Source: Oehlia diaphana (taxonomy: Eukaryota > Glomeromycota > Glomeromycetes > Glomerales > Glomeraceae). From it: a DNA stretch of 35,074 bases. The stretch covers positions 4,992-40,065 of the forward strand of contig QZLH01000941.1 of NCBI GenBank assembly GCA_003833135.1, read 5' to 3'. A program made the position numbers and the translations under genes. Shown here in pieces: positions 1 through 10,380 of the stretch; position 1 is the first letter of the stretch, and each line of letters starts with the position of its first letter. The notes beneath the pieces were generated by a model that was not told where the DNA came from, ran no database searches, and was given only the letters and a program-made list of their open reading frames with translations.

Positions 1-424
1 TCCATAACTCCTTAATTTTGTCGATCCCTTACTTGTAACCTATAGTGATCATGTGAAGATAATCACTTTCCTTTCTCGGAGCATGCACCACTTGTAATAC
101 CTAAGCCCGTGATAAGTCACGTTGCCATCTTAGATATTAACAAACGTCAATATTTATTATTAATATAAATAATACAATAATATGCTTGGTTTAATAATAT
201 AAATAAAATAAATATTAGTATAAAAATTTAATTAATACATCCTTATTTCTATTCTTTAATAATTTTAATTCCCCATTTTCAAGTTGTTCTTTTGGGGAGG
301 TCGTATCTGACTTCCTTTTATAATTGTTTCCTTTCATTACGCATTACATCATCTACCCGTTGATCTTACATCATATATCCGTCAATCCATTGTAACACTT
401 AATATTCTGGATCAAATGACCAAT
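1..424. other. Intergenic, left edge
   Basis: I see no gene in this AT-rich stretch. The first 130 bases are less AT-rich than the rest and could be the edge of a repeat or of a gene lying outside the window, but no convincing reading frame runs through them on either strand. Confidence 0.4.
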
Positions 425-610
425 TAGTTTAACGTCATCTCGGACGCTAATTAGTCCTTAATCGTACCAATAGTTTAGAGTCATTTCGGACTCACGTGGT
501 AAAATAAACTAAACTAACTAAATTAAACAAAATAAAATTTATACAGTAAATTTAAATATAAAACTGCGCCACGTAATTAATAAATTTACTATGTATACTA
601 CGGCATTACA
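425..610 (+). repeat. Dispersed repeat, copy A
   Basis: This block resembles 29437-29610 in sequence and internal order. Each copy opens with two spaced copies of a motif of the form AGTTTAnnGTCATnnCGGA (here at 425-445 and 471-491). An AT-rich stretch with short ACTAAA-like words follows, then ACTGCGC, then AATTAATA, then GTTACAC or ATTACAC. I see no open frame and no clear terminal inverted repeats. Each copy lies just upstream of a multigene-family member, so it may be a short non-autonomous element or a duplicated upstream region. Its class is unknown. Confidence 0.6.
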
Positions 611-731
611 CTGGCTAAATGATTTTCCGGTTACCGAATAAATATATATACTCGGGCAATCAATTTACGATATTTCTTTTACCTCTGACAGAAACAAATT
701 TACATTCAAATTTTTATTGAATATTCCAAAA
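611..731 (+). promoter_or_regulatory. Promoter conserved between lectin-BTB paralogues
   Basis: The sequence TGGCTAAATGATTTTCCG followed by a CCGAATA-like word is nearly repeated at 13468-13500, in front of the paralogous gene at 13593. Both lie about 110-125 bases before the ATG. An AATATATATA run at about 640-650 is a plausible TATA-like element; the paralogue has TATTTATAAA in the same relative place. Surrounding non-coding sequence has diverged much more, which suggests a real promoter element rather than only recent shared ancestry. Confidence 0.55.
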
Positions 732-3131
732 ATGGTTAATTATTACTGGATTATAGCTGAACATTCCGGAAAGGTTCTTGAAGTTGAAGGCGGTTCTTTT
801 AGTAATAGTGCTAAAATCATTCAATATAATAAAAAATCCGAGGATGATCCTGGTGTAAAGTCTTTGTATTTAATATTCTAATAAAATGCTTCTTTATTTG
901 AATCAATTAATATTTCTTTTTTTTTTTTACACTTAGGTTGGTACTCAACTCTGGTATTTTGATGGTAAATTTATTGTCAACAAAAGATCCGGTCTCGTAC
1001 TCGATGTTTACGAAAGTAAGCGATAATTATAGTTATTAGAATTATCCAAAATCTTCTAATTCTAAATCCAATTTATTCTTTACTAATCAAGGTAAAATCC
1101 AAAATGGTACGTTAATGTCAATTTATTGGTTTATAACTCACCTTGTATATAGTAGTTATTAATTTTTCATTTATTATCCATTTATTTCATTTGGAGCAAC
1201 TGAAAATAATAATTTGAATTTAAATACTTAATTCCTTGAGTAGGGTTTCTGCCAGATTAACGTATTTTAATATTTCAATTTCATCATTAAGGTGCACGTA
1301 TTATTCAATTTACCACTCATGCTGCACCCGCTGTCAATCAGGAATGGAATTACGACTATGAGAACAATACTATTAATTTAAGATCTGATCCAAGTTTTGT
1401 TCTTGAAGTTAAGGTAAAATATTTTATCGTGCTATTTAGAGATAGAAATATTGAAGTTTTGACGATAAATTAAATTTTTTTCTTAAAATTTGTGCTTATA
1501 CAGGATGCAAGCAAGGATGATTGGGCACCTATCATTTTACAAAAGAAAAATGATGGCCAGAATCAGCGATTTACTTTGCAAAAATGGAATATTACTTCAA
1601 GCTCTGAAAATGCTAGTAAATTAGTAACAACCATAATGGATAATATTAAATTTTTACCAACATTATCACAAAATTTACTTGAAATTTTGAGTGACGACGA
1701 ATATCATGATGTCACTATTGAAGTTGGTAACGATCCTAATGTGAAAATATTCCGAGCTCATATGGTTATCTTAAATTATCGTTCTCCTTACCTGCGAGAA
1801 ATTTTGTCAGCTAATAAAAAGAAAAATGATGAGAACTTGGCTAATATTAAATTACCCAATATTTTACCTGAAATTTTTGAAATTATTTTAAGGTAAGAAT
1901 CAGAAATTATTTATATCAATTTGACTAATCTCACGAGCAAGTACTTTTATTTTATTTTAGATATATTTATGGTGGTAGGCTTTCTTTGAAAGAATATGAT
2001 ACCTCAGATATTATTAAATTGTTAGTTGCCGCCAATGAACTAAAACTTCAGGAATTAATCGCTTATATACAATCTTTTTTGATTGAAAATGAAGCAAACT
2101 GGTTGGAACAAAATTTCAATTTGATATATCGAACGAGTTTTAAAGATGATTCTTTCTTGAGTCTTCAAAAATTTTGTAACGATTTAATATCCAATGAGCC
2201 GGATAAGATATTTAAATCGTCAAATTTCACTTCAATTCCAGAAAAACTTTTGATTTCGGTAATTCAAGAAGATAATCTTCAAATGAGCGAAATTCAAATT
2301 TGGGAACATGTACTTAAATGGGGGCTAGCACAAAATCCAGAACTTCCCTCTGATGTTACAAACTTTTCAAAAGATGATTTCATTACTTTGAAGAATACCT
2401 TACAATATTGTATGGCTTTTATTAGATTCCATAATTTAACATCCAAAGAATTTTTAGATAAAGTATTTCCTTATAAGAAAGTTCTACCCAAGGAATTATA
2501 TGTAGAATTATTAAGAGAGTTTTTAAATAATAATACTAAGACAAGTAGTAAATCAAAACCTCGTATATCTGAAGAAATTAATTCGAAAGTCATTGATTCT
2601 AAAATTATTACATTTCAACATATCGAAACAATCTCGAAATGGATTAAAGGATTAAAAATTACTGATGAGTTAACTACTTTATTTGAATTTAAATTATTAT
2701 TTCGTGGATCTCGTGACGGATTTTATCCAGATAAATTTCATCAAATTTGTGATAATCAATCTCATACTGTAGCAATTGTCAAAGTGGCAGGTACTAACGA
2801 AATTCTTGGAGGATATAATCCGGTTATATGGAAATCTGATAATAGTTATAGCTTTTGTCGGAATAGTTTTATTTTTTCTTTTAACAACATTAATAGGAAT
2901 GAAAGTTACACTTTAAGTCGCGTAACAGATATAGTATATGCTATAGATAACAGATACTATTATGGACCATCATTTGGTAATGGAGATCTTATAATATGTG
3001 GGCTTGATCTTCATACACTTTCTCATTATTGTCGTAGTAGTAAAAATTCTTATGAGAAACCGATTAGAGAAACTGAAGGTGTATTTTCTATAGAAGAATG
3101 CGAAGTATTTCGCGTGATGCTTAAGTATTAA
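732..3131 (+). CDS. Lectin-BTB-BACK-TLDc fusion protein
   Basis: Six exons: 732-854, 937-1015, 1092-1106, 1292-1413, 1504-1892 and 1961-3131. All have GT-AG borders and keep frame, giving about 632 residues. Residues 1-141 form a beta-trefoil of the ricin-B type: three repeats with QxW-type motifs QLW (45-47), QEW (89-91) and QRF (134-136), plus repeated AKIIQ/ARIIQ/APIIL blocks about 46 residues apart. BTB follows (about 158-250), then BACK (about 270-410; IWEHVLKWGLAQ core) and TLDc (about 460-632; FKLLFRGSRDGF, GGYNP, ECEVFRV end). Exon 3 is only 15 bases. By family knowledge, BTB-BACK recruits Cullin-3, the lectin would bind glycans, and TLDc proteins act on V-ATPase. The joint role is inferred. 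No signal peptide is visible, so it is probably cytosolic. A damaged copy lies at 13593-15852. Confidence 0.87.
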
Positions 3132-4041
3132 ATCGTTAATAAACAAGAAGAAAAATTTTGAAAAGAAATTTAGGATTTTATACAATTTTTGGTATACTCA
3201 CTATTTGTTTACTGTTACAGTGCAATATCATTCAGTATAGTGTTATGTTGAGTTTCTTGCCGTGTCCTTTTAATTAATGATGGGTTAATTTGTATTCTAT
3301 ATATGTAAATTGGTAATTGCATCTTGCTTTATAAATTAATGTATATTCTTAGAATTTAAAATCTTTTGTCTCTCTTGGTCGCTAAAAGAATAGATTTAAG
3401 AATTGATATATTAAATAGATTTTCAAGAAATTTATTTAATACTTTAGTTGGGAGTGAATACTTGTATCATGTTGTTAAAAATTTGATATTTGTTTGATGC
3501 CCACCATGTCAAACTCCAATAATTTCTAAGTTAATTATTTATAAATTTTGAAAAATTTCCAAGTAAATTAGCATATTACATTTAAATTCATCAAATTTTA
3601 ATTATTAAAACAATTCGAAATAAAAAAAAAATTATTTATATTTAAATTTATTACTTCGGAAGATCATTACTTTACAGTAAGTAGATTTCACGCATCCTTC
3701 AAACAATTTGGTTTCAAATAAGTGAAATTTAAATTTTTATCATTTAAAAAAAACAGTTAAATTTTTTTGACCGCCACAATATTTTTTTTCTTTATCAATC
3801 AGGTAAATTTTTTCGACTTAATTTATTACCTATAAAAATTTTATCCGTAAAAACTCCGTGAATATGATATATTTACGGAAATAACATGGAATAAAAAAAA
3901 ATCAAATAATTTAATGAATTTAATAAATTTAATAAATTTTTTATAAAAAATTATTATTATGATTAATAATTTACTAACATTTATAAATACGTTATTATTT
4001 ATTAAAATAAGCTACGTAAAATATTCTATTATAAATGTAAA
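3132..4041. other. Intergenic
   Basis: Downstream region of the lectin fusion gene, with no gene that I can support. The stretch at about 3829-3895 (words like ATCCGTAAAAACTCCGTG) looks like an inverted, diverged relative of 10262-10375, so a small dispersed repeat may lie here. Confidence 0.35.
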
Positions 4042-5345
4042 TTATTTTCCTAAAAATTCTTTTAATTTTTTTTTAGCACTATCAGTCCTTATTCGGCAGA
4101 TTTTTCACACCAATAAATTGCTTTATTTATATTTTCTTTAATTCCATTACCTAAATTATTTCCTAAATTTGCTACCATTTATTAGTATTCAAATGCCTTT
4201 ACATATTAACATCAACTCCAATTCCATGTTGATAACAATGTCCTAACATCGTCATTCCACCTAAACTCCCTCCTTCAACTGATTTTTTGGATAATTCAAA
4301 AGATTTAGTATCATCCTTAATGGCTATTGCTTCTTGATGCATAACAGCAAGGTTAAATATAGCTTTGATATTTCCTAAATCTGCTGCCTTTTCATATAAT
4401 TCAAACGCCTCTCTTGTTTGTCAATTTTAGTTCCAAATTCCAGTAGATATTTAAAAAACACCAAAATTTTTATCAAAACATTCTCTATTAACGTTGGTCT
4501 ATTGCCTGGTTCGTTACTCCAACATTCTAATCATAAATATAGAATAAAAATTTAATTTTTGTATGATAACTGACAATACGATAAACTATAATATTAAAAA
4601 TTATTCTTACCAGTATATAGATTAGAATAATCAGCAAAAGTATCTAAAACAATCGTTTCTCTATATCCTTGCAAAATATTCTTAATTAAATTACCATCAT
4701 ATAACTCATCTTTAAATGGTGGTCTACCGCTTGATATCTCCCATAAAAGCACTTCAATAGTGTATACAGTATATCGTCCTTTTCACTTGATGAGCACAAT
4801 TGCATCAACTCATTACTTTCATTAAACTTTTTTTGGACCAATATAAAGGACCTTATCGAACGAATCTGATTTGTATCTTAGATGCTCTTTTGATTCTGCT
4901 TAATAATCCAAAACTGGCCAATTTGATAGTATTCTGATGAACAAACATAAAGAAGAATTTTTAATTAAGGTTTATTTTTTTTTAAAAAAATTTAACGAAA
5001 TAAATATAAATATATTACCAAATTGAGATACATAATTCCTTTATCATTGTAATAATAATACAGCACATGTCAATTGGTATGCCAAATTCGTATTTATCTT
5101 TCCAAGTGAGACTATTAGAGTTTTTTTTCAAATAGTTTTGAAGTGATCCAACGTTAACATACTCAGTTACTAATAAATATTCCTTTGATTGATCATTCTG
5201 ATATTCTAAAAGTCGTAAATAAAATAATAATTAATTTATCGTATTAATACATTTTTTTTAAAAAAAAAAAATCAATGAATTTGAATAATGTACTATATTA
5301 TATACCTTTATCTGTAATTCCGAATAGATTAATTACATTTTTATG
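4042..5345 (-). pseudogene. Decayed kinase with Sel1 repeats
   Basis: Read from the high coordinate down, fragments appear in kinase order. They are FHKNVINLFGIT (about 5345-5303), LLVTEYVNVGSLQNYL (about 5190-5140), NDKGIMYLNL where HRDL is expected (about 5050-5020), IKLASFG where DFG is expected (about 4930), VLLWEISSGRPPF (about 4750), and TECWSNEPGNRPT split by a clean intron at 4527-4610. Sel1-like repeats follow (about 4430-4085; KAIYWCEKSAE) with a natural-looking end, KKKLKEFLGK plus stop, at 4042. Frames change between fragments and stops interrupt. Both catalytic aspartates (HRD and DFG) are replaced. The family is TKL-like kinases with C-terminal Sel1 repeats, much expanded in Rhizophagus. 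It is clearly non-functional as a kinase. Confidence 0.75.
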
Positions 5346-5800
5346 AAAATTAACTTCACTATTTTTTTTTTATATCAAATGGTATTTATTACCGAATTTT
5401 ATTGTACAAGATACCCATCGGATAGATGTCCATCGAATAGATGTCACTCCTGCCATACCACGCCTTTGTTATTATTCTTAACAACGAACAAAGTTACCCA
5501 CTCCTTTAGTTCGGCTATTAAATTTACTAACAGTTTCTTTACACTGTTGAACAATGTAATTAAATTAACCCCAAAAAATAAAAAATGCACACCAATTGAA
5601 ATGTCATTTTTCTGGTCCACCGGTTTATTTATTTCCACTCTTTTTGTCTTATCTTCTTTTGCAAGACGAGCTATCAATCTTCTCATTGCTGGCGTCAAAC
5701 TCCTCGACCTCTGCTTTACTTGAAACCCGATTAGAATTGTATGGTATGAACTGCGGGATCACATTTTTGTCCGCAATTTCGTTTAACTTCACTATGAATT
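5346..5800 (-). pseudogene. Coding-like relic upstream of kinase relic
   Basis: On the minus strand a coding-like frame from about 5800 contains KNVIPQFIPYN and ends near KIDSSSCKRR at about 5660. It then appears to shift into an 84-codon open frame at 5698-5444 (MRRLIARLAKEDKTKRVEIN region). This may be the N-terminal part of the kinase gene that follows, or a separate relic. I do not recognise the domain. The absence of a continuous frame argues against an active gene. Confidence 0.3.
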
Positions 5801-6840
5801 TTAAGCTAAATTATAAATTGAATATAAATAAAGTTAATTGTTATTCAATGTTATTAAGTATCTCAGTTATTAACTTTACATGTAATTATCTCTTTAATAA
5901 TTTCTTCTTTATTTACACTGATGTTGTCAAGGTTAAAGGATTTTAATATAAAATATTGCTCTGAATGTTTCCAATTGGCAAGATAAGTTTTTTCGTCAAT
6001 TTTCTCAATATTGTAAAAATTTTAATATTCATGATATTTTACATTGTTTTCTAATATAATTTCTTCAATACAATCGATCCATTCCTAACCCCTTGTGCTT
6101 TACATTTTGTTTATATCAGAAATGAAAAAAAAAAATTACTGTAACGTAAAAAACAAATACCATAGCGTTAAAAAAAAAAAAAATAGTTATTAATCCTGTA
6201 TAAATATACTGTATGTAAAAATCAAAATTCAAGCTAACTGAAGGAAATACAGTACATATTGTTTGAAATTGACATCATATTGTTTGAATTTGAAGTACAA
6301 CGCATTTTGACGTTAAATATAAACCATTTTGTATTAGATTTTAAAAATAATTTTCCTAAAAAAGGAAATATACTTCCTTTTGAGACTTTCAAAAAAAAAA
6401 AAAAAAAGAGAATTAATTTCTTTAAAATTACTTAAATTTACGTCATTTGAATTTTAACTAAATATGGAAAATTATTTCCACTTCGACTTAACTCTCCAAA
6501 TTTGAGCTAACTCAATTTGTGCACATGAATCCATATATATCAGTTGCGCCAGTTGTTTGTAATGCAAGCATGACCTATCCAAACTTATTGTAACTACGGT
6601 AGATAATTTAACCGGAATCTTTGAAATATTTTTCAGATTTACATTATAAAATAATTTAAAAAAATCATTGGTTTATTTATTTTAATAAACAATATATACA
6701 CTATGTAAACTTTAGTAAAATTAAAATATACCGAGTTAGTTCATTACATAAATACCGTATAAATCATATTCTAAAACCTAATGATCCCTCACAAGAATCA
6801 TTTATAAAAAGGATATAACAAAATTTTCATCTCGAAATCA
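5801..6840. other. Intergenic
   Basis: AT-rich with several long A runs (for example 6168-6183 and 6390-6407). No gene, RNA gene or clear repeat is visible. Confidence 0.4.
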
Positions 6841-6918
6841 TAAACCCCATTTTAACACATGTTCCCATATTTCAATTTTTTTCATTTGGACAATACTTAT
6901 TGTTGTATTTTCTATGCA
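6841..6918 (-). pseudogene. BACK-domain fragment of a BTB gene
   Basis: The minus strand reads QMKKIEIWEHVLKWGL, a near match to the BACK core of the gene at 732-3131 (QMSEIQIWEHVLKWGL), then runs into a stop. No BTB, TLDc or flanking BACK sequence is visible around it. Further upstream on the same strand (about 7110-6919) coding-like sequence including YTLWTERKGQNNE is open in part, but I cannot assign it. This is a small leftover of a deleted or rearranged family member. Confidence 0.6.
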
Positions 6919-7110
6919 TAAGCACTGTCAGGTCAAATAATTTCATTATTTTGGCCTTTTCTTTCTGTCCACAAAGTGTATTGTCTTTGATCTGTCGGTG
7001 ATGAAGCTGAATAGTGTTTTGTAATCCATTTGATATCCTTTTTGTTCCAATATTGAATTTTTTTTCTGTTGGTTTTATCTCTAATCCGTTCGAAGATTAA
7101 TATTTTATTT

Positions 7111-7979
7111 CATTTGTTTGTCCGGTAACTGAACCAATTGTATAATTGTACAATGGGTAATTCATGATTATTATTGGATTCAGGCGTCATACCATACATA
7201 CTGCGTAAATTGTTCACAATTTGATTCCTGGCTTAAAATTTGTTATTAGAATTAAATGTATTATTCGAAAAGTTTCAAGAAACGTTTGTTTATAATTTAC
7301 ATACATCATTTCCTTAAACTGTAAATCAAGATTAAAATTTAAAAGATGGTTAAAATCCTTTTTTTGAGTTCTAAAAATTACCTATTCATAAATATATAGT
7401 AGTCAAGAAAGAAGACGAAAAACGTTTGAAAACATTGCTGCTATTAATCATTCAAAATTTAATTTCGCGCCTCATAGAAAATCATTTAACTTGAAAAAAC
7501 TGTCAATTGCAGAAAATCATGATGGATAAAAATAGTAGTATTATAAATTATATTATCTACAAGCATAATGTATAATAAATTTAGCATTATTCTTTGATTT
7601 TTTTTAGTTATGTCTTATATAAAAATTCTAAAAAAAATAGTTAATATATATAGTAAATAAACATAGGTAAATTTTAAATTGATAAGACTTTTTGCATTAC
7701 GTAATAATCATAACTTGCAATTGTTTCTCACGCCACTTGTATATTAATTATCTTGAAATGTGATGATTATTAGATTAATAATACTTTTTTTTTTACAAAA
7801 AAAAAAAATTTGAAATTAAATGACATAATAATAATTATAATTTGCATAAATGAATACTATTTTAATTTTTTTTCGTTTCGCACGTCTGTCAGTGGAAAAA
7901 AAAAAAATAAATAAAAGGAACATAAATTTTATAGATTCCCACTTTTCTTCACTTTCTTACATTTTGACACATTATAAAC
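7111..7979. other. Intergenic, upstream of BTB gene
   Basis: AT-rich, no gene seen. The last 60 bases before the ATG at 7980 are pyrimidine-rich (CCCACTTTTCTTCACTTTC), as is common just upstream of fungal start sites. Confidence 0.4.
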
Positions 7980-9653
7980 ATGATTCCATTACCTTCAGAT
8001 AAAAAATTCATCCAAGAAATAAGTCAAATACGTAAAAATAAAATTGATTATGATGTTGTTTTTATTGTAGGCCGGAAACCTTCTAAAAGAATGATTGGTC
8101 ATTCTTTTGTTTTGAAAGTTAGATCAGTTTACTTTCATAATAAATTACATTCTATGGATGAAAATGAAGAATTTGATAAATTTGATCGTTATCAATTTAA
8201 ATTTCCCGAATATACTTTTGAAATATTTGACAGAATCTTAAGGTAGTAACTATTAATAATTATCTCTCAATATTTATTTAGCATTTTTTAAATTAAATTA
8301 TAATTATTATTTCTTTTCCATCCTAGTTTTATCTATAGTAACGAAATTAATGTTTTAACAATGAATTCGTTATCTTTGTTGAACTTGATGAAAGCTGCTA
8401 AACATTTCCAACTAACTGACATGGTCGAATATCTTCAATCGTACCTTATCGAAAATCAATCAAGTTGGATCTATGAAAACATTTTTACTGAAGCATTTGA
8501 TAACGAAGAATCTCAACAACTACAATCGTTAGTTATCGATTTTATCTGTAAAAATACGAAATGGTTTCTTAATTTGGATCATTTTAACAAATTTTCTGAA
8601 GAGCAATTGATCAAGTTTTTACAAATAGATGATTTATCAATTGAAGAATTTCATGTTTGGAATGCTGTACTTGGTTGGGCATTTGTAAAAAATGCTGATC
8701 TTAATGAAAAACATATAACTCAATGGTCCATTCAAGAAATTGAATGTTTTAAAAAAACTTTAAATCCATTTATCCCATTTATTCGATTCTTTCAGATGTC
8801 AAGTAATAAATATTTTGATTGTGTTCATGAATATAGTAAAGTTTTACCAGAGGAACTTGTAAGTAAGTTACTTAAATATTATTTAAAAGGAACTTTACCA
8901 ACAAATTATCTTTTATCATCATCAAGAAAAGTTCGAATGATTGATTCGGACTTTATTACATCAGAACAGGCTGAAATAATTTCATGTTGGATCGAAAATA
9001 AAAAATATAAGAAATCAATGAACCTTGAATGGGAATTCAAATTTAATCTTTTATATAGTACAAAAAGAAATGGTAATTCAGTCGAGATGTTTCATGAATA
9101 TTGTGACAATAAAGGCGCTACCATTATATTAGTTAAAACTAATCTTCAAAATGAAATTATTGGTGGCTATAATCCTATTTCTTGGGGAAATAATGAAAGT
9201 AGTAGTTACTTTAAATCAATGGGTTCATCCAAATATTTACTCAATGATGGAGATGAAAATTCATTAATGGATGTTGATGAAGAATTTATAGTAGGGTCAT
9301 CATCTTCTACTTCTTCACAAAAAATGGTCTTGAATGTTAGAAATGTTGGTGATGAACAAACTGATTCCTTTTTATTTTCTTTCAACAAAAATAATGAGAA
9401 TAATATGGGAAAAATTTGTTCATCTAACGTTTTGAATTCTGTTCATAATTGTCACGAATGTGGTCCGTGTTTTGGTACGACCGACCTGTGGATTACGCCT
9501 AATGCAGCACATTTAATAAATTATAACGATTTTCATCATCCTTTGGAAAATTCTGGATATCATCAGCAGGGTTCTTATGATATTAAACTAAGAAATAAAC
9601 AAGGTGTCTTTCAATTTAAAGATTATGAGGTATTTCAGGTGATTCATGTTTAA
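7980..9653 (+). CDS. BTB-BACK-TLDc protein with TLDc insertion
   Basis: Two exons, 7980-8242 and 8327-9653, joined by an 84-base GT-AG intron in phase 2 at the end of BTB, giving about 529 residues. BTB spans roughly 15-110 (YDVVFIVG, then GHSFVLKVRSVYF). BACK lies about 110-260 (FHVWNAVLGWAF). TLDc lies about 310-529 (FKFNLLYSTKRNG, GGYNPISW, DYEVFQVIHV end). The usual RDG of the TLDc start is RNG. Residues about 375-432 are an extra segment, serine-rich and acidic (MDVDEE, SSSSTSSQ), between GGYNPISW and TDSFLFSF; the other TLDc copies here have only a short loop there. There is no lectin domain. BTB-BACK suggests a Cullin-3 adaptor. No disruption is seen, so it is probably active. Confidence 0.88.
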
Positions 9654-9941
9654 ATGATAAAGAACCAGTAGAACAAATTCATTTTCTTTTGGGAATCATT
9701 CAATTTTGCTAATTAGGCTTCTTTTATTTTGCATATTTTGTATTAATTTTATATTAAGAAAGAAATTATTTCAAATAATAAAATTATAAATCTTTCATGC
9801 TTTAAAGCTATATTATTGTATAAAACTCTATAAAAAAAAATTGATATAATCATAAAAATGTAAAAAATGTAACTTTCAGAATTTATCAAACTATAAATTA
9901 TTCTTTAAGATAATTATTTGAGTACACCCATGCTTAATTAA

Positions 9942-10007
9942 ATAAGGGGAGTAACGTAGATTACATAATTTTAGCTACCTTACGTTACGCTCTACGTTAG
10001 ACCTTAT
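9942..10007. repeat. Small foldback element
   Basis: TAACGTAGA (9952-9960) and TCTACGTTA (9991-9999) are perfect inverted copies. The pairing extends imperfectly outward to ATAAGG (9942-9947) and CCTTAT (10002-10007), with about 30 bases of loop. It lies 65 bases before the kinase fragment at 10073, so it could be a promoter hairpin or palindrome, or a tiny mobile-element remnant. The rest of 9654-10072 shows no gene. Confidence 0.5.
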
Positions 10008-10072
10008 CGTATATATATTCATATGTCGTAGATTCCTTTTTAGTATTAATTTTTTTTTAAAAACTTAAAATC

Positions 10073-10243
10073 ATGTCATCTCAAGATGATTTTTTATGTA
10101 AACACTATGATTTTTATACATTGAAACATTGGAAATGGTGTAAACCATGCCAAATAGATAATGTAAGTCGTAATTTAAAAACTGTACCAGTGGCCCTGCA
10201 AAAAAAGTCAATCCGTTTTTTATATTCCATCTTTTTTCCGTAA
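10073..10243 (+). pseudogene. Kinase-family N-terminal fragment
   Basis: A 56-codon open frame starts MSSQDDFLCKHYDF and contains WKWCKPCQIDN. A short cysteine-containing head with a WCKPC-type pair resembles the N-terminus of many Rhizophagus kinase-like proteins. After about codon 40 the sequence stops resembling protein and a stop follows at 10241; no kinase domain is found downstream before the next BTB gene. It is best read as a gene truncated by insertion or deletion. A tiny expressed cysteine-rich protein is a less likely alternative. Confidence 0.5.
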
Positions 10244-10380
10244 AAGGCTCATATTCCGGAATTAATAACCTTATATCATGGAACTTATCGAATTATTTAC
10301 ATTTTCCGTGAATGGATCCGTGAAAGGCTCATTTTTACGGGAGTTTTTACAGAAGTAATGGATAAATTTTTTATAGGATG
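10238..10380. repeat. Direct repeats with inverted relative elsewhere
   Basis: CCGTAAAAGGCTCATATT (10238-10255) and CCGTGAAAGGCTCATTTT (10318-10335) are direct repeats 80 bases apart. Parts of the block (TTACGGGAGTTTTTACAG, TTTATAGGATGG) appear inverted and diverged around 3829-3895, and a similar TTTACGGAGTTTTACA word occurs near 26071. This looks like a piece of a dispersed element that cut off the kinase fragment. The remaining bases to 10690 hold a long T run and no gene. Confidence 0.4.

Noticed and set aside
2970..3185. 71-codon minus-strand frame
   Set aside because: Antisense shadow of the TLDc end; a similar shadow occurs at 15631-15936 in the paralogue.
3959..4141. Open frame of 60 codons, plus strand
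   Set aside because: Isoleucine/leucine/asparagine-rich string typical of AT-rich DNA, and it lies antisense to the Sel1 relic tail, which explains the sequence better.
5343..5946. Two overlapping plus-strand open frames
   Set aside because: They are antisense to coding-like minus-strand sequence and show no domain; phenylalanine/leucine richness is what the complement of lysine/glutamate-rich coding gives.
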